Below, one piece after another: positions 34,941-44,232 of a stretch of 64,000 nt of DNA (positions within the stretch are counted from its first letter, which is position 1; every line of letters begins with the position of its first letter). This DNA comes from DASQPR01 sp963831705 (GTDB lineage Bacteria; Actinomycetota; Actinomycetes; Mycobacteriales; Micromonosporaceae). Location: the NCBI GenBank assembly GCA_963831705.1, contig CAWHRE010000010.1, positions 558,001 to 622,000 of the forward strand. Direction: 5' to 3'. The position numbers were made by a program, and so were the translations under genes. The notes beneath the pieces are model-generated. The model saw nothing but the letters and a program-made list of their open reading frames with translations, was not told the origin of the DNA and did no database searches.

Positions 34941-37098
34941 TCAGGGCGTTTGCGTACCGACTGTAGCGACTTCGTTCGCGGCATCCGGTCCGTCGTCGAG
35001 AAGCACTCGGAAGCCGCTTTCGTCGAGAATGGGAACCTTGCAACGAGACCGCTTTGTCATATTTTGATCCTGGCGTGTCACCAACGACCACGAAACTCGT
35101 CTTCTTTGAAACGCTGCCCGTCACTTTGCCGCCGCGAGCGCTAATTGCCGCGGTTGCCTCGTCGCGGGAAAAGTCCACGAGCGAACCCGTCACCACTATT
35201 GTCAGCCCATCCAGCGGCCGTGGGCCGGATGTCGACGCGCTCCTGTTCCAGAACGACACCACTCTGCCGCCACTTTTCGACGATCTCGCGGTGCCAGTCC
35301 ACGCCGAACCACTCGACGATCGCGTTCGCGATGGTCGGGCCAACGCCTTCCGCCCGTACGAGTTCCTCGGCGGACGCGCCGGCGATGGCCTCGATCGACC
35401 CGAACTCGCGTGCGAGCGCCTGCGGCCGCGGTCGGGCCGATGTGCCGGATCGACAGCGCGGTGAGCATCCGGGCCACGCGGCCGTGTCTTCGCGTCCTCG
35501 AGGTTCGCCAGCAGTGCGGTGCCGCCGGCGCCGAGCGAGCCGTCCTGGTTGACGAAGAACGGACTCGCCATCAGCTTTGCCGCGTCGATCGCGAATAGGT
35601 CGCCCTCGTCCCGAATGACTCCGTCATCCACCAGGGCGACCGCGGACTTGTAGCCGAGCGCCTCGATGTCCAGCACGTTCCGCCCGACCGAGGTAGAAGA
35701 CCCGCTCACGGATTTGGGCCGGGCAGAATTCCGCGTTCGGGCAACGGATGTCGACGTCACCCTCCTTGGCCGGCGCGAGTGGCGTACCGCAGGACGGGCA
35801 CACGGTCGCCATCACGAACTCGGTCTCCGTCGCCGGTCCGGCGATCGACGACCGGGCCGAGGATCTCCGGAATCACGTCGCCGGCCTTGCGCAGGACGAC
35901 GATGTCGCCGATCAGGACACCCTTGCGCTTCACCTCGTTCGCGTTGTGCAGCGTGGCGAACGTGACCGTCGAGCCCGCGACGCGTACCGGTTCGAGCACC
36001 GCGAACGGCGTCACGCGGCCGGTCCGGCCGACGTTCACCTGGATCTCGAGCAGGCGGGTGTTGACCTCTTCCGGCGGGTACTTGAACGCGATCGCCCATC
36101 GTGGAGCCCGACTGGTCGAGCCGAGCCGACGCTGGATCGAAATCTCGTCCACCTTGACCACGACGCCGTCGATGTCGTGTTCGAGCGTGTGCCGCTTGCT
36201 GCGGTACTCCTCGATGTACTTGACCGACACCGTCGATATCGGACACGCACCTGCCAGCGCGTCGACTCGTCGGCAGGCCCCAGCGCTTGCATCGCCTCGT
36301 ACGCGTGGGACTGCGACGTCACATCGAATCCGCGACGGCCACCGATGCCGTGCACGATCAGGTGCAGCGGACGCTTGGCGGTCTCGCGGGGATCTTTCTG
36401 CCGCAGGCTGCCGGAGGCCGCGTTGCGGGGATTCACGTACGTTTTGGCGCCCTGCTCGACGAGTTCCGCGTTCAGATCGGCGAACGCCGCGAGCGGAAAG
36501 TAGATCTCGCCACGGATCTCGACGAACTCGGGTACGTCGTCGCCGGCCAACCGGCCCGGGATATCGCCGATCGTGCGGACGTTGGGCGTCACGTCCTCGC
36601 CGGTCCGGCCATCGCCGCGGGTCGCAGCCCGGACCAGCCGGCCGTTCTCGTACGTCAGGTTGATCGCCAGTCCGTCGACCTTCAGCTCGCACAGGTAGTC
36701 GACGCGTCCGGCCGGCGTCCCGTTCGGTACGTGCGGCCCACGCTCGCAGGTCCGGCGATCGAGAACACGTTGTCGAGGCTCAGCATCTGCTCGACGTGGG
36801 TGACGGCCGGCAGGACTCGTGGAGTAGCCGCCGCCGACCCGCTGTGTCGGCGAACTCGGGCGTACGCAGGCTCGGGAACTCCTCCTCGAGCCGCTCCAGC
36901 TCGCGCATCAACGCGTCGTATTCACCGTCCGACGCGGTCGGCTGCGTCCAGCACGTAGTAGCGGTACTGGTTCTCGTCGATCTCGGCCGACAGCTCGGCA
37001 TGCCGCGTACGCGCAACGGCGGTCGGCTCGTGCCCGGCCTGAGCGACCTGTGCAACGGTCGGACCGTCCGTGACGTCCAAGGCCATCTCGTCAGACAT
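34941..37098 (-). CDS. ligA: NAD-dependent DNA ligase (frame broken by apparent indels)
   Basis: Essential replicative ligase of about 718 residues. Recognisable pieces: HAELSAEIDENQYRYYVLD at the N-terminus, RGDGRTGEDVTPNVRTIGD-type segment near 36600 (seen as VTPNVRTIGDIPG), EIRGEIYFP, VNPRNAASGSLRQKDP, KFPPEEV-type strand (KYPPEEV), the zinc-finger cysteines (CPSCGTPL, RCPNAEFCP), helix-hairpin-helix repeats and a C-terminal BRCT domain (LDGLTIVVTGSL, KTSFVVVGDTPGSKYDKA). Removing one base near 35040 gives the normal end AATVGTQTP-like at 34941. The ATG 37098 lies 6 nt after TAGCCT. The many single-base shifts are probably sequence errors. Confidence 0.9.
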
Positions 37099-37140
37099 CC
37101 TCGCAGGCTATCGCGCGGTGACGAGAACGAGCGTTAGCGA

Positions 37141-37223
37141 TCGCGAATCTTGGTCTTGGTGGCGACCCACGGTCCTGATCACGGACGAGTAGCAGCCATA
37201 CCCAACCAAGATCCGAGATCACC
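37141..37223. repeat. Imperfect GATC/ATCTTGGT inverted repeat
   Basis: Arms of 16 nt (GATCGCGAATCTTGGT and ACCAAGATCCGAGATC, two mismatches) face each other across about 50 nt between ligA and the methionine-synthase-like gene. The arms share GATCTTGG/CCAAGATC with other intergenic palindromes here. Confidence 0.5.
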
Positions 37224-37250
37224 TAGGGCCGCCGGCTGTCCGGCCGCCGG

Positions 37251-38444
37251 TCAGCTGTCGGCCAGGCGGCGTGCGGCCTCTCGGACGGTCGTCATGGCTC
37301 GTCGTGCCGCAACCGGCGTGAGTCCGGCGAGGCCGCAGGCCGGCGTGATGACGACCTGTTCGGACAGGTCGTTCACCGAGAAGCCGAGCATCGCCCAGAG
37401 CTTCCGAACCCGATCGGCCGCCCGGGTCGAAGCCGCCGCAGTGGGCGCCGCGTCGGTGTCACGGTCCGCGCGCGCGCCTCGATCGGCCCGCTCCGACGAT
37501 TTCGCCGGGGCGGGATTCGTGGACAACGCGCCAGCGAACAGACCCAGGCCCGCCTCCAGCACCTCGCCCAGCGGGTCGAGGTCCTTCAGCAAATCCAGAT
37601 CGATCGCGACCGCGGCCGCACCGGCCTCGCGGAACAGCCCGATCGGCGCGTCCGGAGCGCAGCAGTGCACGACCACCGGCGTAGCGGCGGCTTCGATCAC
37701 CGATGTCAACGCGGACCTAGCGTCGGCCACATCGACGGCGCGGAACACGTCGAATCCGCTCTCGGTCGGCACCCGGCCGGCGAGCACGAGCGGCAGCGAC
37801 GGCTCGTCAATCTGCAGGAGCACCCGGGCGTGCGGAAGCCGTGCCCGGACGTTCGCGACGTGATCGCGGACGCCCTCGGCCAGCGAGGCCACGAGGTCAC
37901 GGACCGCGCCCGGATCGCGCAGCATCCGGCCGCCGATCGCAAGGTCCAGTGACGCCGCCATCGACCACGGCCCGGCCGCCTGCAGCTTGATCAGCCCGTC
38001 GTAGTCGACCGCGAGATCAACCAGCGTATCGAGGTCGCGATCCCAGAGATCACGCGTACGGCGCGCGTCGTGGCCGCTGTGCGACGCGATCCGCCACTGT
38101 CCGACGTAAAGCTCGACCGGCATTGAGACCAGCAGCCCGGCCGTACGGCCAACCATGTCGGCGCCCGCGCCGCGATTCGGCAACTCGGGCAGGTGCGGCA
38201 GGCTCGGGAATTCGCCGAACACGGTCGCCACCGCGTCGACGATGTCGGTTCCCGGCAGCGAACCAATGCCGGTCGCGCTGCCCGGTTCCCACGGGAAGCG
38301 ACGAGGTTCCGGCAGCTCGATCTCCTCGACCGCCGCGATGATCAGGCCACCGCCTTCGGTGTGCCGACCGCTGGAGTCACGCTCGTCCAGGTGCCGGCTG
38401 CCGCCACGCGAGCCGTCCAGGTGCCTGCTGTCGGCGTTGGTCAC
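37251..38444 (-). CDS. Cobalamin-independent methionine synthase-like protein (MetE C-terminal fold)
   Basis: A 397-residue protein of the UROD/MetE barrel superfamily, which actinobacterial genomes annotate as methionine synthase and which usually lies between mnmA and ligA. GIGSLPGTDIVDA opens the barrel; LLQIDEPSLPLVLAG matches the MetE DEP motif; VVHCCAPDAP and ITPACGLAGL carry the His-Cys and Cys expected as zinc ligands. It lacks the N-terminal MetE half, so the methyl donor and real substrate are uncertain. The N-terminal 30 residues are low-complexity with SRHLD twice. GTG 38444 overlaps the mnmA stop by 4 nt. Confidence 0.85.
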   Translation of the reverse strand: MTNADSRHLDGSRGGSRHLDERDSSGRHTEGGGLIIAAVEEIELPEPRRFPWEPGSATGIGSLPGTDIVDAVATVFGEFPSLPHLPELPNRGAGADMVGRTAGLLVSMPVELYVGQWRIASHSGHDARRTRDLWDRDLDTLVDLAVDYDGLIKLQAAGPWSMAASLDLAIGGRMLRDPGAVRDLVASLAEGVRDHVANVRARLPHARVLLQIDEPSLPLVLAGRVPTESGFDVFRAVDVADARSALTSVIEAAATPVVVHCCAPDAPIGLFREAGAAAVAIDLDLLKDLDPLGEVLEAGLGLFAGALSTNPAPAKSSERADRGARADRDTDAAPTAAASTRAADRVRKLWAMLGFSVNDLSEQVVITPACGLAGLTPVAARRAMTTVREAARRLADS

Positions 38445-39559
38445 GCTGCGACCGAGGCGGGGACCGCGGCGGCTTCGGTGGACGTGATCGTCGCGGATCC
38501 CAGCACGATGTCGCCGGCCGGATCGCTGCGATACGCCACGAGCGCCTGACCGGCCGCAATTCCGCGTACCGGCTGATCCAACGTGGCGGTCACCGTGCCT
38601 TCACCGTCCACCGTGAGCAGCGCGGCGGCGGTGTCTCCGTGGGCTCGCATCTGGATCTGCGCGCGCAGATCGAACGCACCGGACGCGCTCGGTACGCCGG
38701 TCCACACCGGACGATCCGCCCGGATCACCGACACCTCCAGCGCTTCGGCCGGCCCGACGACAACGGTGTTCGTGACCGGCGTGATCGACAGCACATAACG
38801 CGGGCGCCCATCCGGCGCCGGTCGATCGAGGCGCAGGCCCTTGCGCTGCCCGATCGTGTAGCCGTGCGCGCCCTCGTGCTGGCCGAGCACCGCGCCGGTG
38901 GACACGTCGACGATGTCGCCGGTCGCCTTGCCGAGGCGCGACGCAAGGAAGCCCTGCGTGTCACCGTCGGCGATGAAGCAGATGTCGTGCGAGTCCGGCT
39001 TCGCGGCGACCGCCAGATCGCGGGCCGCCGCCTCCGCACGGACCTGCTCCTTCGTCGAGTCGCCGAGCGGAAACACCGAGTGATCGAGCTGATCACGCGT
39101 CAACACCGCGAGCACGTAGGACTGGTCCTTCGGAAGATCCACACTGCGACGCAGCAGCCCGTCCGCGCCGAGGCGCGCGTGGTGACCGGTCACCACGGCG
39201 TCAAACCCCAGGGCGAGCGCGCGGTCGAGCACCGCGGCGAACTTGATCTTCTCGTTACAGCGAAGACAAGGATTGGGTGTACGCCCAGCCGCGTACTCCG
39301 CGACGAAGTTGTCCACCACGTCCTCGTGGAATTGCTCGGCCATGTCCCACACGTAGAACGGGATGCCGATCACGTCGGCGGCCCGCCGGGCGTCGCGGGC
39401 GTCCTCGAGCGTGCAGCAGCCGCGCGCCCCCGAGCGGAACGTTTGTGGGTTGCGCGACAGCGCCAGGTGGACACCGGTCACGTCGTGCCCGGCATCGGCG
39501 GCCCGGGCCGCGGCAACCGCCGAGTCGACCCCTCCGGACATGGCAGCAAGAACACGCAT
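38441..39559 (-). CDS. mnmA: tRNA-specific 2-thiouridylase MnmA
   Basis: MnmA activates U34 of tRNA-Glu, -Gln and -Lys with ATP and inserts sulfur. The PP-loop is SGGVDSA (residues 8-14), the catalytic cysteine is expected at Cys98 or Cys101 (NPCLRCN) with Cys194 in HDICFI, and GYTIGQRKGL and the C-terminal barrel are typical of the 370-residue family. The ATG lies 6 nt after TACGCT (complement of 39566-39571), a leaderless layout. The sulfur donor, a cysteine desulfurase, is encoded 0.8 kb upstream on the same strand, with a toxin-antitoxin pair in between. Confidence 0.97.
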   Translation of the reverse strand: MRVLAAMSGGVDSAVAAARAADAGHDVTGVHLALSRNPQTFRSGARGCCTLEDARDARRAADVIGIPFYVWDMAEQFHEDVVDNFVAEYAAGRTPNPCLRCNEKIKFAAVLDRALALGFDAVVTGHHARLGADGLLRRSVDLPKDQSYVLAVLTRDQLDHSVFPLGDSTKEQVRAEAAARDLAVAAKPDSHDICFIADGDTQGFLASRLGKATGDIVDVSTGAVLGQHEGAHGYTIGQRKGLRLDRPAPDGRPRYVLSITPVTNTVVVGPAEALEVSVIRADRPVWTGVPSASGAFDLRAQIQMRAHGDTAAALLTVDGEGTVTATLDQPVRGIAAGQALVAYRSDPAGDIVLGSATITSTEAAAVPASVAA

Positions 39560-39651
39560 GACCTAAGCGTAGCCGGAGCGCCAGACACCTCGGTCGCTCA
39601 CTTCCACCATGATCACGGCTTCGTGCCGATCACGGTGATGAATACGCGGCT

Positions 39652-39670
39652 GTATACGTGATGCGTATAC
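39652..39670 (+). promoter_or_regulatory. Palindromic operator overlapping the toxin-antitoxin promoter
   Basis: GTATACG (39652-39658) and CGTATAC (39664-39670) form a perfect inverted repeat around TGATG. The right arm covers the -10 box TATACT (39666-39671), which is 6 nt before the antitoxin ATG. This is where an autoregulating antitoxin would be expected to bind. A further half-site-like AATACGC lies just upstream. Confidence 0.65.
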
Positions 39671-39677
39671 TGAGCGT

Positions 39678-39935
39678 ATGACGACGACGATGATGCGCGT
39701 CGCGCCCGAGACCCGGGAGCGGCTTATGAAGGTGGCCGCCGAGGACTTCGGCGGCGTGACCGCCGACGAGGCGGTCGTCCGGCTGCTGGACATTTACTGG
39801 CAGACGAGATGCGTTGCCGCGGTAGACGACTACTTCCAGCACAACCCCGAGGGATGGGCCGAATATCTATACGAAGCCGAGGCGTGGGACGCGATGTCCG
39901 CTCCGATTGCCGAGCCGTGGGACGAACGGGCGTGA
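39678..39935 (+). CDS. Putative antitoxin of a MazEF-like pair
   Basis: An 85-residue acidic protein. Residues 5-42 (MRVAPETRERLMKVAAEDF then TADEAVVRLLDIYW) look like a ribbon-helix-helix DNA-binding region. The acidic, Trp-rich C-terminus (DAMSAPIAEPWDERA) resembles the toxin-neutralising tails of antitoxins. The start is leaderless (TATACT, 6 nt, ATG) and lies beneath a palindromic operator. The stop overlaps the toxin start (GCGTGACG), the usual coupling. Called antitoxin by position and pattern. Confidence 0.78.
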   Translation: MTTTMMRVAPETRERLMKVAAEDFGGVTADEAVVRLLDIYWQTRCVAAVDDYFQHNPEGWAEYLYEAEAWDAMSAPIAEPWDERA

Positions 39936-40273
39936 CGCTGGCACCCTGGCAGGTCTGGTGGGCGGCGCTCGATCCGATTGAGGGCCACGAGCAGGGCGGA
40001 CGGCGTCCGGTCTTGATCGTCTCGTCCCGGTTCCACCTTGATCTGACCCGCTCGCGTCTCGTGACGGTCGTTCCACTGACGACCCGGCAGCGACCCGGTT
40101 GGGAACATCACGTCCCGATCACGTTCGCCGGGCGAACGAGCTACGCGGTCACCGAACAGATCCGAACGTTGTCCACGTCTCGGCTAGCGGGTAACGCGCC
40201 GCTCGTCATGCTGGACGCGTCACAGATCGCGACGATTCGGCCGGTCGTCACCGCAATGATCGACGGCCACTAG
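39932..40273 (+). CDS. MazF/PemK-type endoribonuclease toxin
   Basis: A 113-residue member of the MazF/PemK family, which cleaves RNA at short sequences. APWQVWWAALDP stands for the usual G-[DE]-[IV]-W-W start; EGHEQGGRRPVLIVSS includes the conserved Gly-Arg-Arg-Pro with the catalytic arginine; VVPLTTR carries the conserved threonine; and AVTEQIRTLSTSRL is the third conserved block. GTG 39932 overlaps the antitoxin stop by 4 nt. The pair splits mnmA from the cysteine desulfurase and is on the opposite strand, so it looks inserted. Confidence 0.9.
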   Translation: MTLAPWQVWWAALDPIEGHEQGGRRPVLIVSSRFHLDLTRSRLVTVVPLTTRQRPGWEHHVPITFAGRTSYAVTEQIRTLSTSRLAGNAPLVMLDASQIATIRPVVTAMIDGH

Positions 40274-40378
40274 CCTGACGTCCCGTCATGATTGCCACTT
40301 GGCGTCCGTTGACATCACCTTACGTACGCTCGCTACAGCGCCAGGAGACGCAATCTCCCGATCTTGGCGGGGTTGTCG

Positions 40379-41545
40379 TCAACGGGATGATCGACGGGCG
40401 TTGGCTCGCCGGGCCCGCTCTACCGCGCCTGGCAGGACTGCTATCAGTTCGTCCACGTCCCGCCCCGACGACGTATGCCCGAGCGTGAAGCGGAGCGACG
40501 ACCGCGCCCGATCCTCGTCGGCGCCCATTGCGAGCAGCACGTGCGACGGTTCGGCGACCCCGGCCGAGCAGGCGGAGCCGGTTGAGCAGGCAACTCCGGC
40601 GGCGTCGAGCAGCATGAGGAGAGCGTCGCCCTCGCATCCGGGGAACGAGAAGTGAGCGTTGCCCGGCAACCGATGATCTGGATCACCATTGAGGATCGCG
40701 TCCGGTACGGCGGCTCGAACCCGAGCGATCAACTCGTCCCGAAGCACCTCTACCACCGCCGCGTACTCCCCCTGACGCTTTACGCTCGCCTCAACCGCAA
40801 CCGCGAACGCGACGATGCCGGCCACGTCGAGCGTGCCCGATCGGACATCGCGTTCTTGTCCTCCGCCGTGCAGCAACGGTGTCACCGGCACGTCCCGACC
40901 GAGCAGCAACGCGCCGACGCCGACCGGACCGCCGAGCTTGTGGCCGGTGATCGTCATCGCGACCGCGCCAGACGCCGCGAAGTCGACCGGCACTTGCCCG
41001 ATCGCCTGAATCGCGTCCGTGTGGAACGGCACGCCGGCCTCGGCCGCGATCGCGGCCAGCTCGGCTACCGGTTGAAGCGTCCCGATCTCGTTGTTGGCCC
41101 ACATCGCCGTCACTACGGCGGCATCACTGCCGATCGCTTCGGCCAGCGTCTCCGGGCGCAGACGCCCGACCGCGTCGACCGGAAGGTACGTCACATCCGC
41201 GCGCTCGTGCCGCCGTAGCCACTCGATCGCGTCCAGCACCGCGTGGTGTTCGACCGCGCTGGAGATCACCCGGTTGAGCTTCGGATCGGCTTCGCGTCGG
41301 GCCCAGAACAAGCCCTTCACCGCGAGATTGTCCGCTTCGGTGCCACCGCTGGTGAAGATCACTTCGGATGGCCGGGCGCCGAGCGCCGCGGCGATGCTTT
41401 CGCGTGACTCCTCCACCCTTCGCCGCGCGGCCCGACCGGGCGCGTGGAGGGACGACGCATTGCCGACCTCGCGTGCGGTGGAGACGTAAGCCTCCAACGC
41501 CTCGTCGAGCATCGGTGTCGTCGCGGCGTGATCCAGATAAGCCAT
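40379..41545 (-). CDS. Cysteine desulfurase (IscS/NifS type)
   Basis: A 388-residue PLP enzyme that takes sulfur from cysteine, probably for MnmA and Fe-S clusters. It starts MAYLDHAATTP; VEHHAVLDA has the PLP-stacking histidine; MWANNEIGTLQPV and FHTDAIQAIGQVP are typical; the PLP lysine is Lys203 (ITGHKLGG). The sulfur-carrying cysteine is expected at Cys326 in CSTGSACSAG, a group-II-like short loop. The ATG lies 7 nt after TAGGCT (complement of 41553-41558). Together with mnmA this supplies tRNA thiolation. Confidence 0.95.
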   Translation of the reverse strand: MAYLDHAATTPMLDEALEAYVSTAREVGNASSLHAPGRAARRRVEESRESIAAALGARPSEVIFTSGGTEADNLAVKGLFWARREADPKLNRVISSAVEHHAVLDAIEWLRRHERADVTYLPVDAVGRLRPETLAEAIGSDAAVVTAMWANNEIGTLQPVAELAAIAAEAGVPFHTDAIQAIGQVPVDFAASGAVAMTITGHKLGGPVGVGALLLGRDVPVTPLLHGGGQERDVRSGTLDVAGIVAFAVAVEASVKRQGEYAAVVEVLRDELIARVRAAVPDAILNGDPDHRLPGNAHFSFPGCEGDALLMLLDAAGVACSTGSACSAGVAEPSHVLLAMGADEDRARSSLRFTLGHTSSGRDVDELIAVLPGAVERARRANARRSSR

Positions 41546-41650
41546 CCCGGCTAGCCTATCCGGACTTCCCCGATCGCAACGACCGCGACCACCCGTCGCG
41601 GTCCCTAGGGAGCCGCGCTTGGGCGCGCGATCCAGGGATGGACCGGATCG

Positions 41651-42169
41651 TCATGCGTCGAGATCGGGGGCGAGCAGCGATCGGATCAGCACGTCCACGG
41701 TCAGTTCCACCGGCCGAATGCCGCCGGTACCGTCCGGTTCGGTCCACCGGCAGACCAGTGGTCCACGGCCGCGGTCGACGTAGCCGAGTCGCTCGTACAG
41801 GCGGCGGGCGTCCGGATTGTCGGTGCCGACGTAGAGCAACATGACGTCGGCGCCGTACCCGCGGGCGGCGTCCTCGCATGCCCGTACCAGCGCGGTTCCG
41901 ATACCTTTGTGCTGCCAGGCGGGGACTACCTCGAGATGGTTCAGCAGCGGCACGCCCGGGTATTCGGAGCGAAGCTCGAGCTCCTCCAGCGGTTCCCGCC
42001 ACAGATAGACATTCCCGACCGGAACATCGTCGAGCCACGCGACCAGCAGATCGCCGAGGTTGTGGCGGGCTCGGCCGATCCGGTCGGCAAAGTAGAGCGA
42101 CTGGCCAAACGCGCGAACAAGCGCCGGGTGGTCAACCCGAGTAGCCACCCGAACAACAAGGTCCCCCAC
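41651..42169 (-). CDS. GNAT-family N-acetyltransferase
   Basis: A 172-residue GNAT acetyltransferase. Motif A is LLNHLEVVPAWQHKGIGTALVRACEDAA split as LEVVPAWQHKGIGTALV, with the acetyl-CoA pyrophosphate loop QHKGIGTAL. Motif B is VGTDNPDARRLYERLGYVD. The acceptor is unknown. GTG 42169 lies 6 nt after TATGGT (complement of 42176-42181), so it is probably leaderless. It lies downstream of the etfA terminator and is therefore a separate unit. Confidence 0.88.
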   Translation of the reverse strand: MGDLVVRVATRVDHPALVRAFGQSLYFADRIGRARHNLGDLLVAWLDDVPVGNVYLWREPLEELELRSEYPGVPLLNHLEVVPAWQHKGIGTALVRACEDAARGYGADVMLLYVGTDNPDARRLYERLGYVDRGRGPLVCRWTEPDGTGGIRPVELTVDVLIRSLLAPDLDA

Positions 42170-42194
42170 CGACCCACCATACGAAACGACTAAC

Positions 42195-42250
42195 GATCAT
42201 GGGGTTGTTGCTGTCATTCCACGCCGGATGACAGCAACAACCCCATGATC
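42195..42250 (-). terminator. Perfect 23-bp hairpin after etfA
   Basis: GATCATGGGG-type arm at 42195-42217 pairs perfectly with 42228-42250 around a 10-nt loop, 10 nt past the etfA stop. The arm is similar to that of the repeat at 12623-12677. Confidence 0.85.
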
Positions 42251-42260
42251 AATTGGGTAG

Positions 42261-43210
42261 CTAGCGCCGCTTCCGGATCTCGTCGGCGGCCTGCGGGACC
42301 ACCGTGAACAGGTCGCCCACCACGCCGAAGTCGGCCAAGTCGAAGATCGGCGCCTCGGGGTCCTTGTTGACCGCGACGATCGTCTTCGACGTCTGCATAC
42401 CGGCTCGGTGCTGGATCGCGCCCGAGATGCCGATCGCGATGTAGAGCTGCGGCGACACCGTCTTGCCGGTCTGCCCGACCTGGAACTGGTGCGGGTAGAA
42501 GCCGGAGTCGGTCGCCGCGCGGGACGCGCCGACCGCGGCGCCGAGCAGGTCGGCGAACTCCTCGATCAGTTTGAAGTTGTCCGCGCTCGCCGACACCGCG
42601 GCCGCCGGATACCACGATCGACGCTTCGGTCAGTTCCGGGCGCGAGCCCTTCTGCTCGCACTCGGCGCGACTCCACCTTGACGAGCTTGGCCGCGTCATC
42701 CACGGTCGCGTCGATCGCGGTCACGGTGCCGGCGGCGGGCGCCGGAGTCGGCGTCAGCGAGTTCGGCCGTACCGTGACGAGCGGCAGCCCACGGGTGATC
42801 TTCGACTTCACGACGGTGGAGCCGGCGAAGATCGCTTGTGTCGCGGTACCGTCGGCGTCGAGCGCGAGCACGTCGGTGAGCAGGCCGTTGTCGAGCTTGA
42901 CCGCGACCCGCGCGGCGATCTCCTTGCCTTCCTGCGTCGAGCCAAGCAGCACGGCGGCCGGCGACTTCTCGCGGATCAGGTTCGCGAGGATCGCGGCCTT
43001 CGGCGCGACCAGGTAGCCCTCGACGTCGTCGCCGGACGCGACGTAGATCGTCTCAGCACCGAACTCGGCCAGCTTGTCCGTGAGGGCGTCGGCCGCGCCG
43101 AACACGACGGCCGACGGCGATCCCAGCTCACGAGCCATCGTGAGCATTTCCAGGGTGACCTTCTTGACTGCGCCGCCGGCGTGCTCGACGACGACCAGAA
43201 CCTCTGCCAT
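42261..43210 (-). CDS. etfA: Electron transfer flavoprotein alpha subunit (frame broken by two indels)
   Basis: FAD-binding subunit that takes electrons from acyl-CoA and other dehydrogenases. MAEVLVVVEHAGGAVKKVTLE opens the protein; ELTEASIVVSGGRGV, FKLIEEFADLLGAAVGASR and AIGISGAIQHRAGM with VNKDPEAPIF are the FAD-domain motifs. The frame changes near 42670 and near 42600. The span is 950 nt, two more than a multiple of three, consistent with two single-base insertions; removing a T (minus strand) at about 42669 restores VERAECEQKGSRPE. Normal corrected length is about 315 residues. etfB is 11 nt upstream. Confidence 0.93.
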
Positions 43211-43221
43211 CTTGGGCCCTC

Positions 43222-44003
43222 TCAGACAAACTTCTCGGCGGTCAGGAACTCGACGAGCGCGACGCCGCCCTCACCGGAGTCGGTTACGCGCTGCCCGGCC
43301 GAACGCGGCGGCCGCTTGTTCGCGTCCACGACCTCGTTCGATGCACCGGCGAAGCCGACCTCATCCGGTGAGATACCGAGGTCGCCAAGCGTTAGCACCG
43401 CGACCGGCTTCGACTTCGCGGCCATGATGCCCTTGAAGGACGGGTACCGCGGCTCGTTGATCGTGTCCCAGACCGACACGACCGCAGGCGTGGACGCCGT
43501 GACGACCTCGATACCTTCTTCGGTCTGACGCTCGGCGGTGAGGGCCGTTCCCGTCGATCGTGAGCTTGCGCGCACCGGTCACCGCGGCGATGCCGAGGCG
43601 CTCGGCCAGCATCTGCGGCATGACCTGGTTGCGGCTGTCGGTCGACTCGGCACCGGCGATGACGATATCGGCGTTGAGCGTGCCCAACGCGGTGGCGAGC
43701 ACCTTTGACGTGCTCAGCGTGCATGAGCCGTGCAGCGCATCGTCCAGGACGTGTACGCGCCTTGTCCGGCCCCATCGGGAGCGCCTTGCGGATCGACTCG
43801 AGCGCCGACGCCGGACCCATCGTCAGGATGGTCACCTCGCCGCCGTGCGCTTCCTTGATCTTCAGAGCTTCCTCGATGGCGTATTCGTCCATCTCGTTGA
43901 TCACGTTATTGGCCGACGCGCGGTCGACGGTTTTGTCGTCAGCACGCAGGTTGCGCTCGGAACCGGAGTCCGGAACCTGCTTGACGAGTACGACGATGTT
44001 CAT
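43222..44003 (-). CDS. etfB: Electron transfer flavoprotein beta subunit (frame broken by two indels)
   Basis: AMP-binding subunit of ETF. It starts MNIVVLVKQVPDSGSERNL and has NEMDEYAIEEALKIKE and ADIVIAGAESTDSRNQVMPQ, both typical. Two single-base insertions, near 43758 and near 43545, split the frame; deleting them gives GPDKAVHVLDDALHGS and IDGNALTAERQTEEG. The span of 782 nt is again two over a multiple of three, giving a corrected 259 residues. First gene of the etfBA operon. Confidence 0.93.
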
Positions 44004-44232
44004 CGCTGTTGACGACCCTCCTGATACTGCGAACTCCGACGGTTTACAGCAGACACTTCCGGCAGCGTCTCGCGCGCTAGGTGCGCGGGTCAACTGGCGT
44101 GGCTGTGCGACGAGCCACTGTCGAGGTTACCCACGAGTAACGTACGAGCGCGAGCGCCCGGCACCGTGACCGAAGTCACCCCGTGACCTGCTCGCGCTCG
44201 CTACAGTCAGTCATGTCAGGAGGTGTAGTGAA
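44004..44232. other. Divergent promoter region of etfBA and the small Cys-rich gene
   Basis: No gene seen. It holds the etfB upstream region and, at 44218-44226, AGGAGGTG, the strongest ribosome site in this part of the window, serving the gene at 44233. CTACAGT near 44200-44206 is a possible -10 box for that gene. Confidence 0.4.

Noticed and set aside
42590..43770. Programmed frameshifting in etfA/etfB
   Set aside because: No slippery heptamer or downstream structure at the four sites, and each repair is a simple one-base removal.
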